Counted from the first letter of the stretch, positions 1 to 7,341 are shown. The stretch is 12,166 nucleotides of DNA from JAJFKJ01 sp964443025 (GCA_964443025.1 CAYUEL010000064.1:1-12166), one strand, 5' to 3'. Numbers and translations are program-made. Notes: generated from the letters alone by a model not told the origin.

Positions 1-214
1 GTAGCGTATGCAGTTGCCGACGCAAAAGAGGTGATGAAATATTCGATACTATTATTATCGCCTGATCGATAGTGATTTTATTTCGAGTACCAAAAAATTT
101 GTACCAATTTTCAGACAAATCCTTTCCGCTTAACGATTCCTCAAGATATTGACTTAAATCCAACCTACCTAATAAAGATAAAGCAGCGGTTTTGTATAAA
201 GAGAGAATAGGCAT
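1..214 (-). CDS. Hypothetical protein, N-terminal part (runs off window edge)
   Basis: An open frame starts at ATG 214-212 on the minus strand and stays open for 71 codons to the window edge, so the C-terminus is missing. The start is well supported: AGGAAG lies at 220-225, five bases before the ATG, and an extended -10 promoter lies just upstream. The visible peptide begins MPILSLYKTAALSLLGRLDL. It has a short hydrophobic start, then a polar stretch with an ENWYKFFGTRNK segment, then an isoleucine-rich helix (QAIIIVSNIS) and basic residues. There is no clear signal peptide or transmembrane segment. I do not recognise the family. The gene follows tilS on the same strand with a 58-base gap, so it could be read with tilS or from its own promoter. 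The call that it is a real gene rests on start signals and an unbroken frame. Confidence 0.7.
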   Translation of the reverse strand, partial: MPILSLYKTAALSLLGRLDLSQYLEESLSGKDLSENWYKFFGTRNKITIDQAIIIVSNISSPLLRRQLHTL

Positions 215-247
215 TATTACTTCCTATGGCTTACTACTGTTCAGTTA

Positions 248-276
248 ATTATACCATTTACCTCCATATAAATCAG
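248..276 (-). promoter_or_regulatory. Extended -10 promoter for the 1-214 gene
   Basis: On the minus strand, TATAAT at 253-248 is preceded by TGG, which gives a TGn extended -10. A weak -35 (CTGATT, 276-271) sits 17 bases upstream and overlaps the tilS stop codon. The predicted start of transcription, near 241, would leave a leader of about 27 bases before ATG 214. This is a motif reading only. Confidence 0.5.
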
Positions 277-1592
277 AATTTAGTCAAAATAGCGATTAAA
301 GTATCGCCCTGATAAATTAAAGGAATACGCGGGCGTTGCCAGGGGGGAATGCCCATTTCTTGAAATAAATTCTTTAACGTTTTTGTACCACGGCCTGGGA
401 TGTGAATCGTTTCACCGCCAGAGCGGAAGCGGATGGTGAACTTGTCATTGCGAGACTCGCGCAGCGAGGCGAAGCAATCTATTTCCTGACCTGGATTGCT
501 TCGCATCGATGATGCTCGCAATGACACACCATAAGGCAATTCTAGCGGGGTAATTCCATCCCATTCGAATTCCATGCCTTCGAGTGACATCGTTTCTTCG
601 GTAGTTAACGCGTAAAGTTCATCGCGGTATCGACGAATATGAACATTACCCCAAGTGACTTCAGGATTCGCATCAGGTTTGGCCTGTAACACTGATGTAA
701 TAATTTCATTGAGTTTCGTTGCCGGTGGCATCGGAAATTTTTTTTCTTCGAGCCAGGAACGGATGAGATGTTTTTGTTGAATGCCGGAATAAGTGAGTAA
801 TTTGGAGATGAGAAGATTGTCATTGCGAAGCTCGTGCAACGAGCTGAAGCAATCCATTTTTTGATGTGGATTGCTTCGTCGAGCTTCGCTCTCCTCGCAA
901 TGACGGAATCTTTCATACAACTCCGCCAAATGCTTCGCCGTTCTCGCACTCGTTCTATTCAACGCGGGCCAACGTTGTTTTAATCGCGGAATAATTTCTT
1001 GACGTAAATAATTGCGATCAAACCGTGTGTCGTTATTACTATGATCTTCCACCCAGGTTAAATCAAATTCACGTGCATAATCTAAAATGATTTCTTTATC
1101 GACGCTTAATAACGGCCGCGCCAATATTCCCAACCCTAATGGTTTTTGCTCAGGCATTCCCATTAAACCTTTGACACCACTTCCTCGCAACCATTGCAAT
1201 AAAATAGTTTCTGTTTGATCATCCGCATGTTGCGCAGTTAATAAATAACCACCTTCAGACAAAATCTTTTCAAACGCTGCGTAACGTTGTTCACGCGCCC
1301 AGGCTTCGATACTTTCACCTGTTGCAGGCTTTTCGGTTAATCGAACTTTATGCAGAGGTACATTCAACGATGCACAAGTTGTTTCAGCCAATTTTTCCCA
1401 TTGATCTGCATCAGAATATAACCCGTGATGCACATGAACGGCTGATAAATCGAATGAATGAGAATTGCGCGCTTGAACCAATGCGTGTAACAAAACCGTA
1501 GAATCCACGCCGCCCGAATAAGCAACCAAAATGTTAATCGGTTTGGGTAACGCTTGTAAAAATACATCAATAATCTGCGGAATATTAGCCAT
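273..1592 (-). CDS. tilS: tRNA(Ile)-lysidine synthetase TilS with two repeat-derived insertions
   Basis: TilS uses ATP to attach lysine to C34 of the CAU-anticodon tRNA-Ile, so that it reads AUA. The PP-loop ATPase signature SGGVDST is at residues 26-32, followed by HVHHGL (53-58) and HADDQTETILLQWLRG (122-137). The C-terminal tRNA-binding domain is recognisable from RFRSGGETI (388-396) to IPPWQRPRIPLIY. I chose ATG 1592 (439 aa) over the in-frame TTG at 1610, because neither has a strong ribosome site and ATG overlaps the accA stop by 8 bases, a layout that fits translational coupling. E. coli TilS is 432 aa. Two segments of about 28 residues (about 231-258 and 359-384, both ending RND-N/K) are translated palindromic repeats and do not belong to the family. 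They keep the frame open and lie outside the ATPase core, so the enzyme, which is normally essential, may still work. Confidence 0.93.
   Translation of the reverse strand: MANIPQIIDVFLQALPKPINILVAYSGGVDSTVLLHALVQARNSHSFDLSAVHVHHGLYSDADQWEKLAETTCASLNVPLHKVRLTEKPATGESIEAWAREQRYAAFEKILSEGGYLLTAQHADDQTETILLQWLRGSGVKGLMGMPEQKPLGLGILARPLLSVDKEIILDYAREFDLTWVEDHSNNDTRFDRNYLRQEIIPRLKQRWPALNRTSARTAKHLAELYERFRHCEESEARRSNPHQKMDCFSSLHELRNDNLLISKLLTYSGIQQKHLIRSWLEEKKFPMPPATKLNEIITSVLQAKPDANPEVTWGNVHIRRYRDELYALTTEETMSLEGMEFEWDGITPLELPYGVSLRASSMRSNPGQEIDCFASLRESRNDKFTIRFRSGGETIHIPGRGTKTLKNLFQEMGIPPWQRPRIPLIYQGDTLIAILTKF
444..525. repeat. Cloverleaf palindromic element, copy 1 (inside tilS)
   Basis: The 82-bp element is bounded by GTCATTGCGAG (444-454) and CTCGCAATGAC (515-525), a perfect 11-bp inverted repeat. 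Inside are a left hairpin CTCGC-GCA-GCGAG (456-468), a central stem GAAGCAATC/GATTGCTTC (471-479 with 494-502) and a right hairpin GCATC-GAT-GATGC (503-515). It is translated in frame in tilS as about residues 359-384. Confidence 0.93.
819..904. repeat. Cloverleaf palindromic element, copy 2 (inside tilS)
   Basis: The 86-bp element has outer stem GTCATTGCGA (819-828) with TCGCAATGAC (895-904). The left hairpin is AGCTCG-TGCAA-CGAGCT (829-845). The central stem is GAAGCAATCCA/TGGATTGCTTC (846-856 with 867-877). The right hairpin is GAGC-TTC-GCTC (881-891). In tilS it encodes the HCEESEARRS...HELRND stretch at about residues 231-258, between the ATPase domain and the C-terminal part. Confidence 0.93.
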
Positions 1593-2547
1593 GTTTTTCA
1601 GGTGCGCCAACGGAACGTAAGCGCTGATAACGTTGTTGCAATAATGTTTCCGTCGATAAGTTTTTCAACCGTGACAATTGTTCCGTCAATACTTGTTTTA
1701 AACGTGATGCCATTTCATGTGGATGACGATGCGCACCACCTAGAGGTTCAGGAATCACTTCATCGGCAATTTTTAAATCACGCAAATGCTTCGCCGTCAT
1801 GTTCATTGCGGCAGCGGCTTCGGGTGCTTTCGCAGCACTTTTCCATAAAATCGATGCGCAACCTTCAGGTGAAATCACAGAATAGGTGCTGTATTGCAGC
1901 ATATTTAAACGATCGCCCACGCCAATACCCAACGCACCACCGGAACATCCTTCGCCCGTGATCGTGCAAATGATGGGTGTTTTGAGTTGCGACATCACCA
2001 ATAAATTTTTGGCAATGGCTTCACTTTGTCCGCGTTCTTCCGCGCCAATACCGGGATATGCACCCGGTGTATCAATGAATGTAAAAATCGGCATCTTAAA
2101 TTTTTCAGCCATGAGCATCAGGCGTTGCGCTTTGCGATACCCTTCAGGACTTGCCATACCAAAATTGCGCCGCGCTTTTTCTTTGGTATCACGACCTTTT
2201 TCATGGCCAATGATCATAACGGGTTCACCATTAAAACGCGCGGTGCCACCGATCATGGCTTTATCATCGGCAAATACACGATCGCCGTGCAACTCATCAA
2301 ATTCAGTAAAAAGCAGAGGGATATAATTCATAAGATGAGGCCGCTGAGGGTGGCGCGCCAACTGGGCTATTTGCCAATCGGTAAGCTTATTGAATATGCT
2401 CTTGGTGAGGTCATCAATTTTGGACTCCAGCTTGGAGATCTCATCGCTAATATTGATCTCGGAATCTTTCCCCACCAGGCGAAGTTCATCAATTTTCGCC
2501 TGCAATTCGGCGATGGGTTGCTCAAAATCTAGATAATTCAAGTACAT
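1585..2547 (-). CDS. accA: Acetyl-CoA carboxylase carboxyltransferase subunit alpha
   Basis: AccA pairs with AccD to move the carboxyl group from biotin on AccB to acetyl-CoA, giving malonyl-CoA, the first committed step of fatty-acid synthesis in the cytoplasm. The 320 residues match the usual length (319 in E. coli). Residues 1-60 form the helical N-terminal part. The crotonase-fold core carries IDTPGAYPGIGAEERGQSEA (158-177), the oxyanion-hole glycines in GEGCSGGALGIG (198-209) and the family hallmark PEGCASILWKSAAKAPEAA (227-245). Start ATG 2547 has AAAGG about seven bases upstream. The stop (1587-1585) overlaps the tilS start, so the two genes form an operon. AccD and AccB/AccC are not in the window. 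Nothing in the gene looks altered. Confidence 0.97.
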   Translation of the reverse strand: MYLNYLDFEQPIAELQAKIDELRLVGKDSEINISDEISKLESKIDDLTKSIFNKLTDWQIAQLARHPQRPHLMNYIPLLFTEFDELHGDRVFADDKAMIGGTARFNGEPVMIIGHEKGRDTKEKARRNFGMASPEGYRKAQRLMLMAEKFKMPIFTFIDTPGAYPGIGAEERGQSEAIAKNLLVMSQLKTPIICTITGEGCSGGALGIGVGDRLNMLQYSTYSVISPEGCASILWKSAAKAPEAAAAMNMTAKHLRDLKIADEVIPEPLGGAHRHPHEMASRLKQVLTEQLSRLKNLSTETLLQQRYQRLRSVGAPEKHG

Positions 2548-2583
2548 ACGAAACCTTTGTTCAGTGGCTATGTGTTAGGAGGT

Positions 2584-2612
2584 ATTTTACCATAAATGGG
2601 TGCCAGGCAGAA
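2584..2612 (-). promoter_or_regulatory. Putative accA promoter
   Basis: On the minus strand, TAAAAT (2589-2584) is preceded by TGG, an extended -10. A poor -35 (TTCTGC, 2612-2607) lies 17 bases upstream. The leader to ATG 2547 would be about 30 bases. It is divergent from the strong promoter at 2649-2677, so the two transcription units back onto each other within 160 bp. Confidence 0.45.
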
Positions 2613-2648
2613 TTTACGGTTACCCCCTCATCAAAGTCATTAAGCTGA

Positions 2649-2677
2649 TTGACACCGGGGTCGTCACCCTGTATACT
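2649..2677 (+). promoter_or_regulatory. Near-consensus sigma70 promoter for the membrane-protein gene
   Basis: A perfect TTGACA -35 (2649-2654) and a TATACT -10 (2672-2677) are separated by exactly 17 bases. Transcription should start near 2684, followed by the ribosome site GAGGT (2696-2700) and ATG 2709. The GC-rich spacer contains TGAC...GTCA half-sites, which might be an operator, but that is only a guess. Confidence 0.8.
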
Positions 2678-2708
2678 GGCGACTTTACTCACTACGAGGT
2701 AATTTGAG

Positions 2709-3578
2709 ATGGGTAGCGGTGGTTTTAAGAATCCTCCCAATCCTAATATTAATACCATGGACATACCTTTACTGCCTATTAACAACAACTCAAATAATAA
2801 TGATCCTGGAACTACAGCGGCGCTTATAGCAACTGCCCAGGACTATAGTAATTCTATTACCCCTACAACTGTACTGGGCAAAATACGGAAGCTGTTTCAA
2901 GATATATGGGCATTCATGAAAAAGCATCCGAAAATGATTGCATTCAACGAAATAGCAACTCTTTCCCTCACTCTTACACTTTATGTTTTACGGATAATCT
3001 TCGATGATTTGAGTGGCTGGAGAGCGCTCGGAGCAGGTTTTTTTGCAAGTTATATAGTAGCGCAATTGATCTGTACGGCTATCACTTTGGCAGCCGTTGC
3101 ATTGCATAAAAAAATATATGGGGAAAACGCAAGATCATTCGAGGGGTTAACAGGCGTTTATCTTGGAAAAGCGATGGTTGTCCTGCTTTTTATGGTTGCC
3201 GCTGTATTGATTAATAAGTTTCCACATAACCCTTCTGATCCCGAAACTACCACGGCAAGTATGGACGTAAGCGCGGCAGGAACTTCTTTTATAAGTGGCG
3301 AGTTAATGATTGCATTGGGCGCGCTAGTTGTAGCGGCAATGGCTGTTGCGATGGTTTGTGCCGCGGTGAAGAATTATATGAATGAGCAGAGTCATGTTCC
3401 GGCACCAGTGGTTGGATTAAAAGAAATGGAAATGGTTGAATTAGGTGTTCAAAATAATAATGTTCAGGACAATAATAAACTGGTGATGAATGCATACGTG
3501 AACGTGAACGAAGTGAACGATCATATGAATTCAAACTCATCTGTCACTCGCTCGCGCTCGCGTTCAGACCAGAGATGA
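2709..3578 (+). CDS. Hypothetical four-pass membrane protein with repeat-derived C-terminus
   Basis: I do not recognise this 289-aa family. ATG 2709 has GAGGT eight bases upstream and a strong promoter ahead of it, so the gene is probably expressed. Residues 1-55 are polar and rich in Asn/Pro (NINTMDIPLLPINNNSNNND), with no signal peptide. Four hydrophobic segments follow at about 76-98, 107-133, 154-170 and 197-221, with a basic KKHPK before the first, so it should sit in a membrane. A cytoplasmic-type Asn-rich tail follows. From residue 263 (YVNVNEVN) to the stop the codons belong to the TACGTGA repeat at 3495-3670, including the closing RSRSRSDQR. The original protein probably ended elsewhere. 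It could be an inner-membrane protein or a secreted protein that enters host membranes. The sequence does not decide this. Confidence 0.75.
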   Translation: MGSGGFKNPPNPNINTMDIPLLPINNNSNNNDPGTTAALIATAQDYSNSITPTTVLGKIRKLFQDIWAFMKKHPKMIAFNEIATLSLTLTLYVLRIIFDDLSGWRALGAGFFASYIVAQLICTAITLAAVALHKKIYGENARSFEGLTGVYLGKAMVVLLFMVAAVLINKFPHNPSDPETTTASMDVSAAGTSFISGELMIALGALVVAAMAVAMVCAAVKNYMNEQSHVPAPVVGLKEMEMVELGVQNNNVQDNNKLVMNAYVNVNEVNDHMNSNSSVTRSRSRSDQR

Positions 3579-3670
3579 GCGGTAAGCGCGAGTCAGAGCG
3601 CGAACGTTAGTGAGCGAACAGATGAGCCCAGATCCAGTCTGATCACTCGCTAACGTTCGCGGCTCACGTA
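3495..3670. repeat. MITE-like repeat with TACGTGA/TCACGTA ends (uninterrupted copy)
   Basis: The repeat starts TACGTGAACGTGAACGAAG (3495) and ends GGCTCACGTA (3670), so its ends are inverted. Inside are CG-rich GCTCGCG/GCGAACG arms and the block AGCGCGAGTCAGAG (3585-3598) that also occurs in the copy at 12070 and, with small changes, at 7297. Arms 3600-3617 and 3643-3660 pair at 16 of 18 positions around a 25-base loop. No T-run follows, so it is not a typical terminator. The left half is translated as the tail of the membrane protein. Confidence 0.75.
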
Positions 3671-3678
3671 ATAACAAA

Positions 3679-3695
3679 GGTTGAATCACTCAACC
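3679..3695. other. Small hairpin upstream of the 220-aa gene
   Basis: GGTTGA-ATCAC-TCAACC forms a perfect 6-bp stem with a 5-base loop, 13 bases before ATG 3709. It could be a protein-binding site or a leader hairpin. There is no T-tract, so termination is unlikely. Confidence 0.35.
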
Positions 3696-3708
3696 CAACA
3701 AGAGTACA

Positions 3709-4371
3709 ATGCCTATTATCATGCTTGAAAACCCCGCGCTCACAGCTTATACCTCTCAGCCCGCAGATATCAGTAAGGACTGGGTTCAGTGGTGCAATCT
3801 AGGCAAGCTCGGTGAGTTAAGTTTATCTAATCAAATTAAATTCTACGAAATATTTCTCGAAAAAAAGGTAAGTGGCAACGTCACGCCAGATGAAGCTGAA
3901 AGCATAAAGATTTTCTTAGATCAATTGATCAAGCAGTATCATTCAGATGACCCCAACCCTCCTTACGAAATTCATCCACAATTACAGCGAATTATGTTTA
4001 CCCATGTAGACACGTTTGAGGCAGAAATAAATAATTATTATTTTGAAGCATCTCAATTTATAATGAACACCGCTAATAAAAAACAAACCCCTTATGCCAA
4101 AGAAGAAATTACCATTTCTTCTCTCGCGCCCGAACAAGTATTAAAAGTTGCGGATTATATGCGGATGAGCATTTTAGCATATGAGCTTTTTCATGATGTT
4201 GAAACGGAACCTCCTTTCCATTTCGTTGAGGAAGTTTGTAATAAAACTTCTGAAATTACTAGCTTAATGAAAAGATACGGATATGAATACACGCAGAAAA
4301 CTTGGAAAGAATTGTTAGATATGCATATAGAGGTTACTTTTTCTGAGAAATCAGGGGTAAACTGTTCTTAA
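3709..4371 (+). CDS. Hypothetical 220-aa soluble protein, possible Skp1/POZ-like segment
   Basis: No family is recognised with certainty. The start at ATG 3709 has only a weak ribosome site (AGAG, 4 bases away). An in-frame ATG at 3721 is the alternative. The protein is acidic, mostly helical, and has no signal peptide or membrane segment. Residues about 101-151 read DTFEAEINNYYFEASQFI, then a variable charged piece, then EITISSLAPEQVLKVADYM. This follows the order of a Skp1/BTB (POZ) N-terminal fold (F-x-V-D strand, S-x-x-I helix, I-x-L-x-x-V and L-x-x-V-x-x-Y helix), but the likeness is weak and was judged by eye. The last 38 bases overlap the end of the convergent 932-aa gene. Its place between repeats and beside a protease candidate suggests an accessory, perhaps host-directed, role. 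That is inference. Confidence 0.65.
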   Translation: MPIIMLENPALTAYTSQPADISKDWVQWCNLGKLGELSLSNQIKFYEIFLEKKVSGNVTPDEAESIKIFLDQLIKQYHSDDPNPPYEIHPQLQRIMFTHVDTFEAEINNYYFEASQFIMNTANKKQTPYAKEEITISSLAPEQVLKVADYMRMSILAYELFHDVETEPPFHFVEEVCNKTSEITSLMKRYGYEYTQKTWKELLDMHIEVTFSEKSGVNCS

Positions 4372-7132
4372 TAACAATAACACAGTCCTGTTTATATTTA
4401 TCATTAAATAAAGTATCAACATCCTCAGCTTCGGTGGAAGCTGTCCTAGAATTTTTAAACTGCTCACGCAAATTGGATATAACTTGAGACCAACGCGTCT
4501 CAGGCGGCGAAATTTTTCCGACAAACTGTGAACTTTGCCCTATTTTTTGTTGCAATCGACTTGCACGCTCAGGGTATTGAAAGCATTCAGCAATACTATG
4601 TCCATTTCCTTTATCAGCCATCAAAAAATTAAACAACACCATAATTTTATCATCTGACAATGTTTTAATAAATTGGTTACTAAACAACGTGTCATTGACT
4701 ATGACAAGAAAAACATTTTGACTTTCATGAAAATGTATATCGAGCAATCTTTTATAATTTGGATCAAGGGATACAATTTTTTCAAGCATTTCTTTAAATT
4801 GATCATGGCTCATTTTTTCTATCATTTTTTTATCAAATAAGATAGGAAGAAGATATTTTATATTTTTATCTGTTAAATTATTGTAAAGAATTTCAGGTGA
4901 AATATCCGTTAGACTTAATTTAATATCATCGTCTTTATATATCATAGAAATTAACTTTAAATTATTTTCATTATTTAAATCTTTGATAATATTTTTAATA
5001 ACAGATTCAAATATATTTGAGAGCCTATTATCGGAATGTAAAATAATTTTACATTTAGCTAATGATGATACACATGATCCACAATTTTTAACGATAAAAT
5101 CAGCAATTTCTTCGTTCGATTTGTTATCTTTTATTAATGTTGCAAGTTCTTTTAAAAATTCCCATTCCTTTTTAGATTTATCATTGCATAATGAACCACC
5201 AACCAATGCATTATAATTATTTAGGAACTCATTTAATTTAGAATGATCAAATGAATTTTTTTTTGAAAATAGTTCATTTACAGATTTTAATGCTTTTTTA
5301 TACTCAAGAGCTAGATTAGTTTCTTTAAAAATAATATGGGGTCGTTTTTCAGTTTTTAGGATTTTAACAACCTCTTCCATTGTCATTAAAAATTCTTTAT
5401 TATAAATATCTTTATTTTGCAAGACGATACTTTCATTATGAATTCCATAAAAAACATCTGCTATTGACTTAATTAATTGCATATTTTGTTTTGAAAGATC
5501 CCTTTTCCCATATAGCATTTCTGATATATAATTCAATAAGTCAGGATCATAATTAATAAGTGTATCAACTGATTTCATATAATAAGTATAACTACTTAAG
5601 CCACGTAAAACTTCTGGATTTTTTTCGTATTTTTTAAATACATCAACTAGTTTATTAAAGTCATATTTATTTGACCATCCCCCAATTTCGTATAGTAAAA
5701 TATTTTCAATCAAAATTGATTGGTTATTTTCATTAAGCTTGAAAAACTCATCAGAAGAAATCCCGGGGAATATTTTCTCAATAATTGATGAGTAAAAACT
5801 TTTTAAAGAAATTTTATTACCTTGATTAAAATCAAACGAATTAATTTCGTTTATCCATTTTATGCAAACATTTTTGTCGACCCTCTCAACGGCCAATAAA
5901 TTTGATAATAAGCAGAAAATCGATGTTATTTCCTTAGAAATGTGTTTTCCTCCATCTTTATTAAGCTTATTAATAAATTTTTCAACATGATTAAATTTAT
6001 TTGGGTTTATTTTGACAAGAATATTTAAAATAATTTTTATATTTTCATCCCGTTTTTCTTCGTTCGATTTACTGATAATAATATCTTTAAGAATTATAAA
6101 GAAATAAGCTATATCATTAATGGAGTATTGGTACGATGCAGGTTTACATTTTGGTTCATCTCTCTTAACAAATAATTTTGGATTGTCAATTGGTATCATA
6201 CCTATTCTTGCATCTGTATAATCAACCATAACGGAATAAGTACAAGCCAAATACTCTAAAAAATCAATGGCCCGCTCTCGGTTTGGAAACCGAAATATCC
6301 CATAATTAGGATCGCAAACCTCAAATTCATTTATGCCATTACATTCTCTAATTCCGATGATATGGGCAGACCCTCTAGTGCTCGAATCAAGAATTAACGC
6401 ATTATAAAAAAAATGTTTCTCAAAATTACCATGACGGGAAAGCATTTCTCTCACTTTATAAATTGGTGATGAGCGTTTTGTATGTATAAATTTCTTTAAC
6501 TGTTCTTCCTGTGTTAGAAATGATTTCTCCGTATCCATCGGTCTTTCATTTCCCCAAGAATTAACTAGGCCATAACATAACCCCATGTTTTCTGAAATTT
6601 TTTCTGGATTATTCTTATCTGCCTCCGATCCTAGGAATGGAAAAAGTTTTTGTGGTATTGCATCAATAACCGTACCACCTAAAAATTTGGCATACGCCAT
6701 CACACATTGTCGAGAGGAAGCATTTATCGTTAAATTCCCTGTTTCTGTTATTACTTCATCTAAATGTTGTTCAGCCCCTTCAACATCCTGTTCCAATAAT
6801 GTGATAAGGGCCTGGAATTTTTCATCCATGGAATACTGTGTTTTGGCTGTATGCAATTCTGATTTAATCGTTCTTAAACTTTCAAATATACCTTGATGAA
6901 TTTGTGCAATGGAATTTTCAGACTCATCATCTACATCATATTTATCTAAAGAAAGCCCCTGCTTTGTTACGCTATCAACCGCTTGAATAATCGCAACAAT
7001 TTGCCCATTCAGTCTATTTAAAAACTGATTTTTAGGGTTATCATTGATAGATTTTTCAACCCCATGAATATCCTGCCAATACGCCTTAATGTGCGCATCG
7101 ATTGCATATAAACTACGGTATTCTGTTCGCAT
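4334..7132 (-). CDS. Large protein with YopT-like (C58) cysteine-protease domain, candidate effector
   Basis: With ATG 7132 the protein has 932 residues; an in-frame TTG at 7168 would add 12. Neither start has a clear ribosome site. A possible -10 (TATAGT, 7165-7160) lies between them and favours the ATG. Numbered from the ATG, residues 1-130 are a charged helical region. Residues about 140-310 carry the three C58 motifs in order: GLCYGLVNSWGNE (Cys186), SAHIIGI (His257) and CDPNYGIFRFPNRERA (Asp274). The His-Asp spacing of 17 fits papain-like YopT/AvrPphB proteases, whereas the Cys-His gap (71) is shorter than in YopT. Legionella Lem8 is a known effector of this type. The remaining ~600 residues are Lys/Asn/Ile-rich helices with no family I recognise, perhaps for targeting. 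There is no signal peptide. The gene is visibly more AT-rich than accA or tilS, which suggests transfer or relaxed composition. Secretion is inference. Confidence 0.75.
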   Translation of the reverse strand: MRTEYRSLYAIDAHIKAYWQDIHGVEKSINDNPKNQFLNRLNGQIVAIIQAVDSVTKQGLSLDKYDVDDESENSIAQIHQGIFESLRTIKSELHTAKTQYSMDEKFQALITLLEQDVEGAEQHLDEVITETGNLTINASSRQCVMAYAKFLGGTVIDAIPQKLFPFLGSEADKNNPEKISENMGLCYGLVNSWGNERPMDTEKSFLTQEEQLKKFIHTKRSSPIYKVREMLSRHGNFEKHFFYNALILDSSTRGSAHIIGIRECNGINEFEVCDPNYGIFRFPNRERAIDFLEYLACTYSVMVDYTDARIGMIPIDNPKLFVKRDEPKCKPASYQYSINDIAYFFIILKDIIISKSNEEKRDENIKIILNILVKINPNKFNHVEKFINKLNKDGGKHISKEITSIFCLLSNLLAVERVDKNVCIKWINEINSFDFNQGNKISLKSFYSSIIEKIFPGISSDEFFKLNENNQSILIENILLYEIGGWSNKYDFNKLVDVFKKYEKNPEVLRGLSSYTYYMKSVDTLINYDPDLLNYISEMLYGKRDLSKQNMQLIKSIADVFYGIHNESIVLQNKDIYNKEFLMTMEEVVKILKTEKRPHIIFKETNLALEYKKALKSVNELFSKKNSFDHSKLNEFLNNYNALVGGSLCNDKSKKEWEFLKELATLIKDNKSNEEIADFIVKNCGSCVSSLAKCKIILHSDNRLSNIFESVIKNIIKDLNNENNLKLISMIYKDDDIKLSLTDISPEILYNNLTDKNIKYLLPILFDKKMIEKMSHDQFKEMLEKIVSLDPNYKRLLDIHFHESQNVFLVIVNDTLFSNQFIKTLSDDKIMVLFNFLMADKGNGHSIAECFQYPERASRLQQKIGQSSQFVGKISPPETRWSQVISNLREQFKNSRTASTEAEDVDTLFNDKYKQDCVIVIKNSLPLISQKK

Positions 7133-7341
7133 AATATATAGTTTACTTGATAAATTGACACTATACAATGAATAAAATTTTTATAACTTATTGATTTTAA
7201 ACAGATTATTTGTTTTAAAGTCCCAATCGATAGCGCTCAGACCCCTCTTATCCGCTCTCGTGCTCGCGGCTCTCGTAAAGACTTGCGACGAGCTCATACG
7301 TGAACGTGAACGAAGTGATGGACGCGAGTCAGAGATACCCT

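Noticed and set aside
444..904. CRISPR array or tRNA genes
   Set aside because: The copies are too few, not evenly spaced and palindromic overall. The cloverleaves have no tRNA T-loop, anticodon or CCA-type signatures.
605..949. Open frame on the minus strand inside tilS
   Set aside because: It is out of frame with a clearly conserved gene and is kept open by the palindromic element.
1593..1610. Upstream TTG start for tilS that adds six residues
   Set aside because: There is no ribosome site before it, and ATG 1592 sits at the accA stop in the usual coupled arrangement, with the normal distance to the SGGVDST motif.
1886..2532. Long plus-strand open frames opposite accA
   Set aside because: They are antisense shadows of a strongly conserved coding sequence, with no start signals.
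2561..2788. 75-codon minus-strand frame between accA and the membrane gene
   Set aside because: It crosses both divergent promoters and the start of the well-supported membrane gene, and has no family features.
3600..3660. Intrinsic terminator after the membrane-protein gene
   Set aside because: The stem is long but mismatched, has a 25-base loop and lacks a following T-run. It is better explained as arms of the repeat.
7133..7168. TTG start for the protease-like protein
   Set aside because: No ribosome site, and a possible -10 box at 7160-7165 would place the transcript start downstream of it. The ATG at 7132 is preferred, though not proven.
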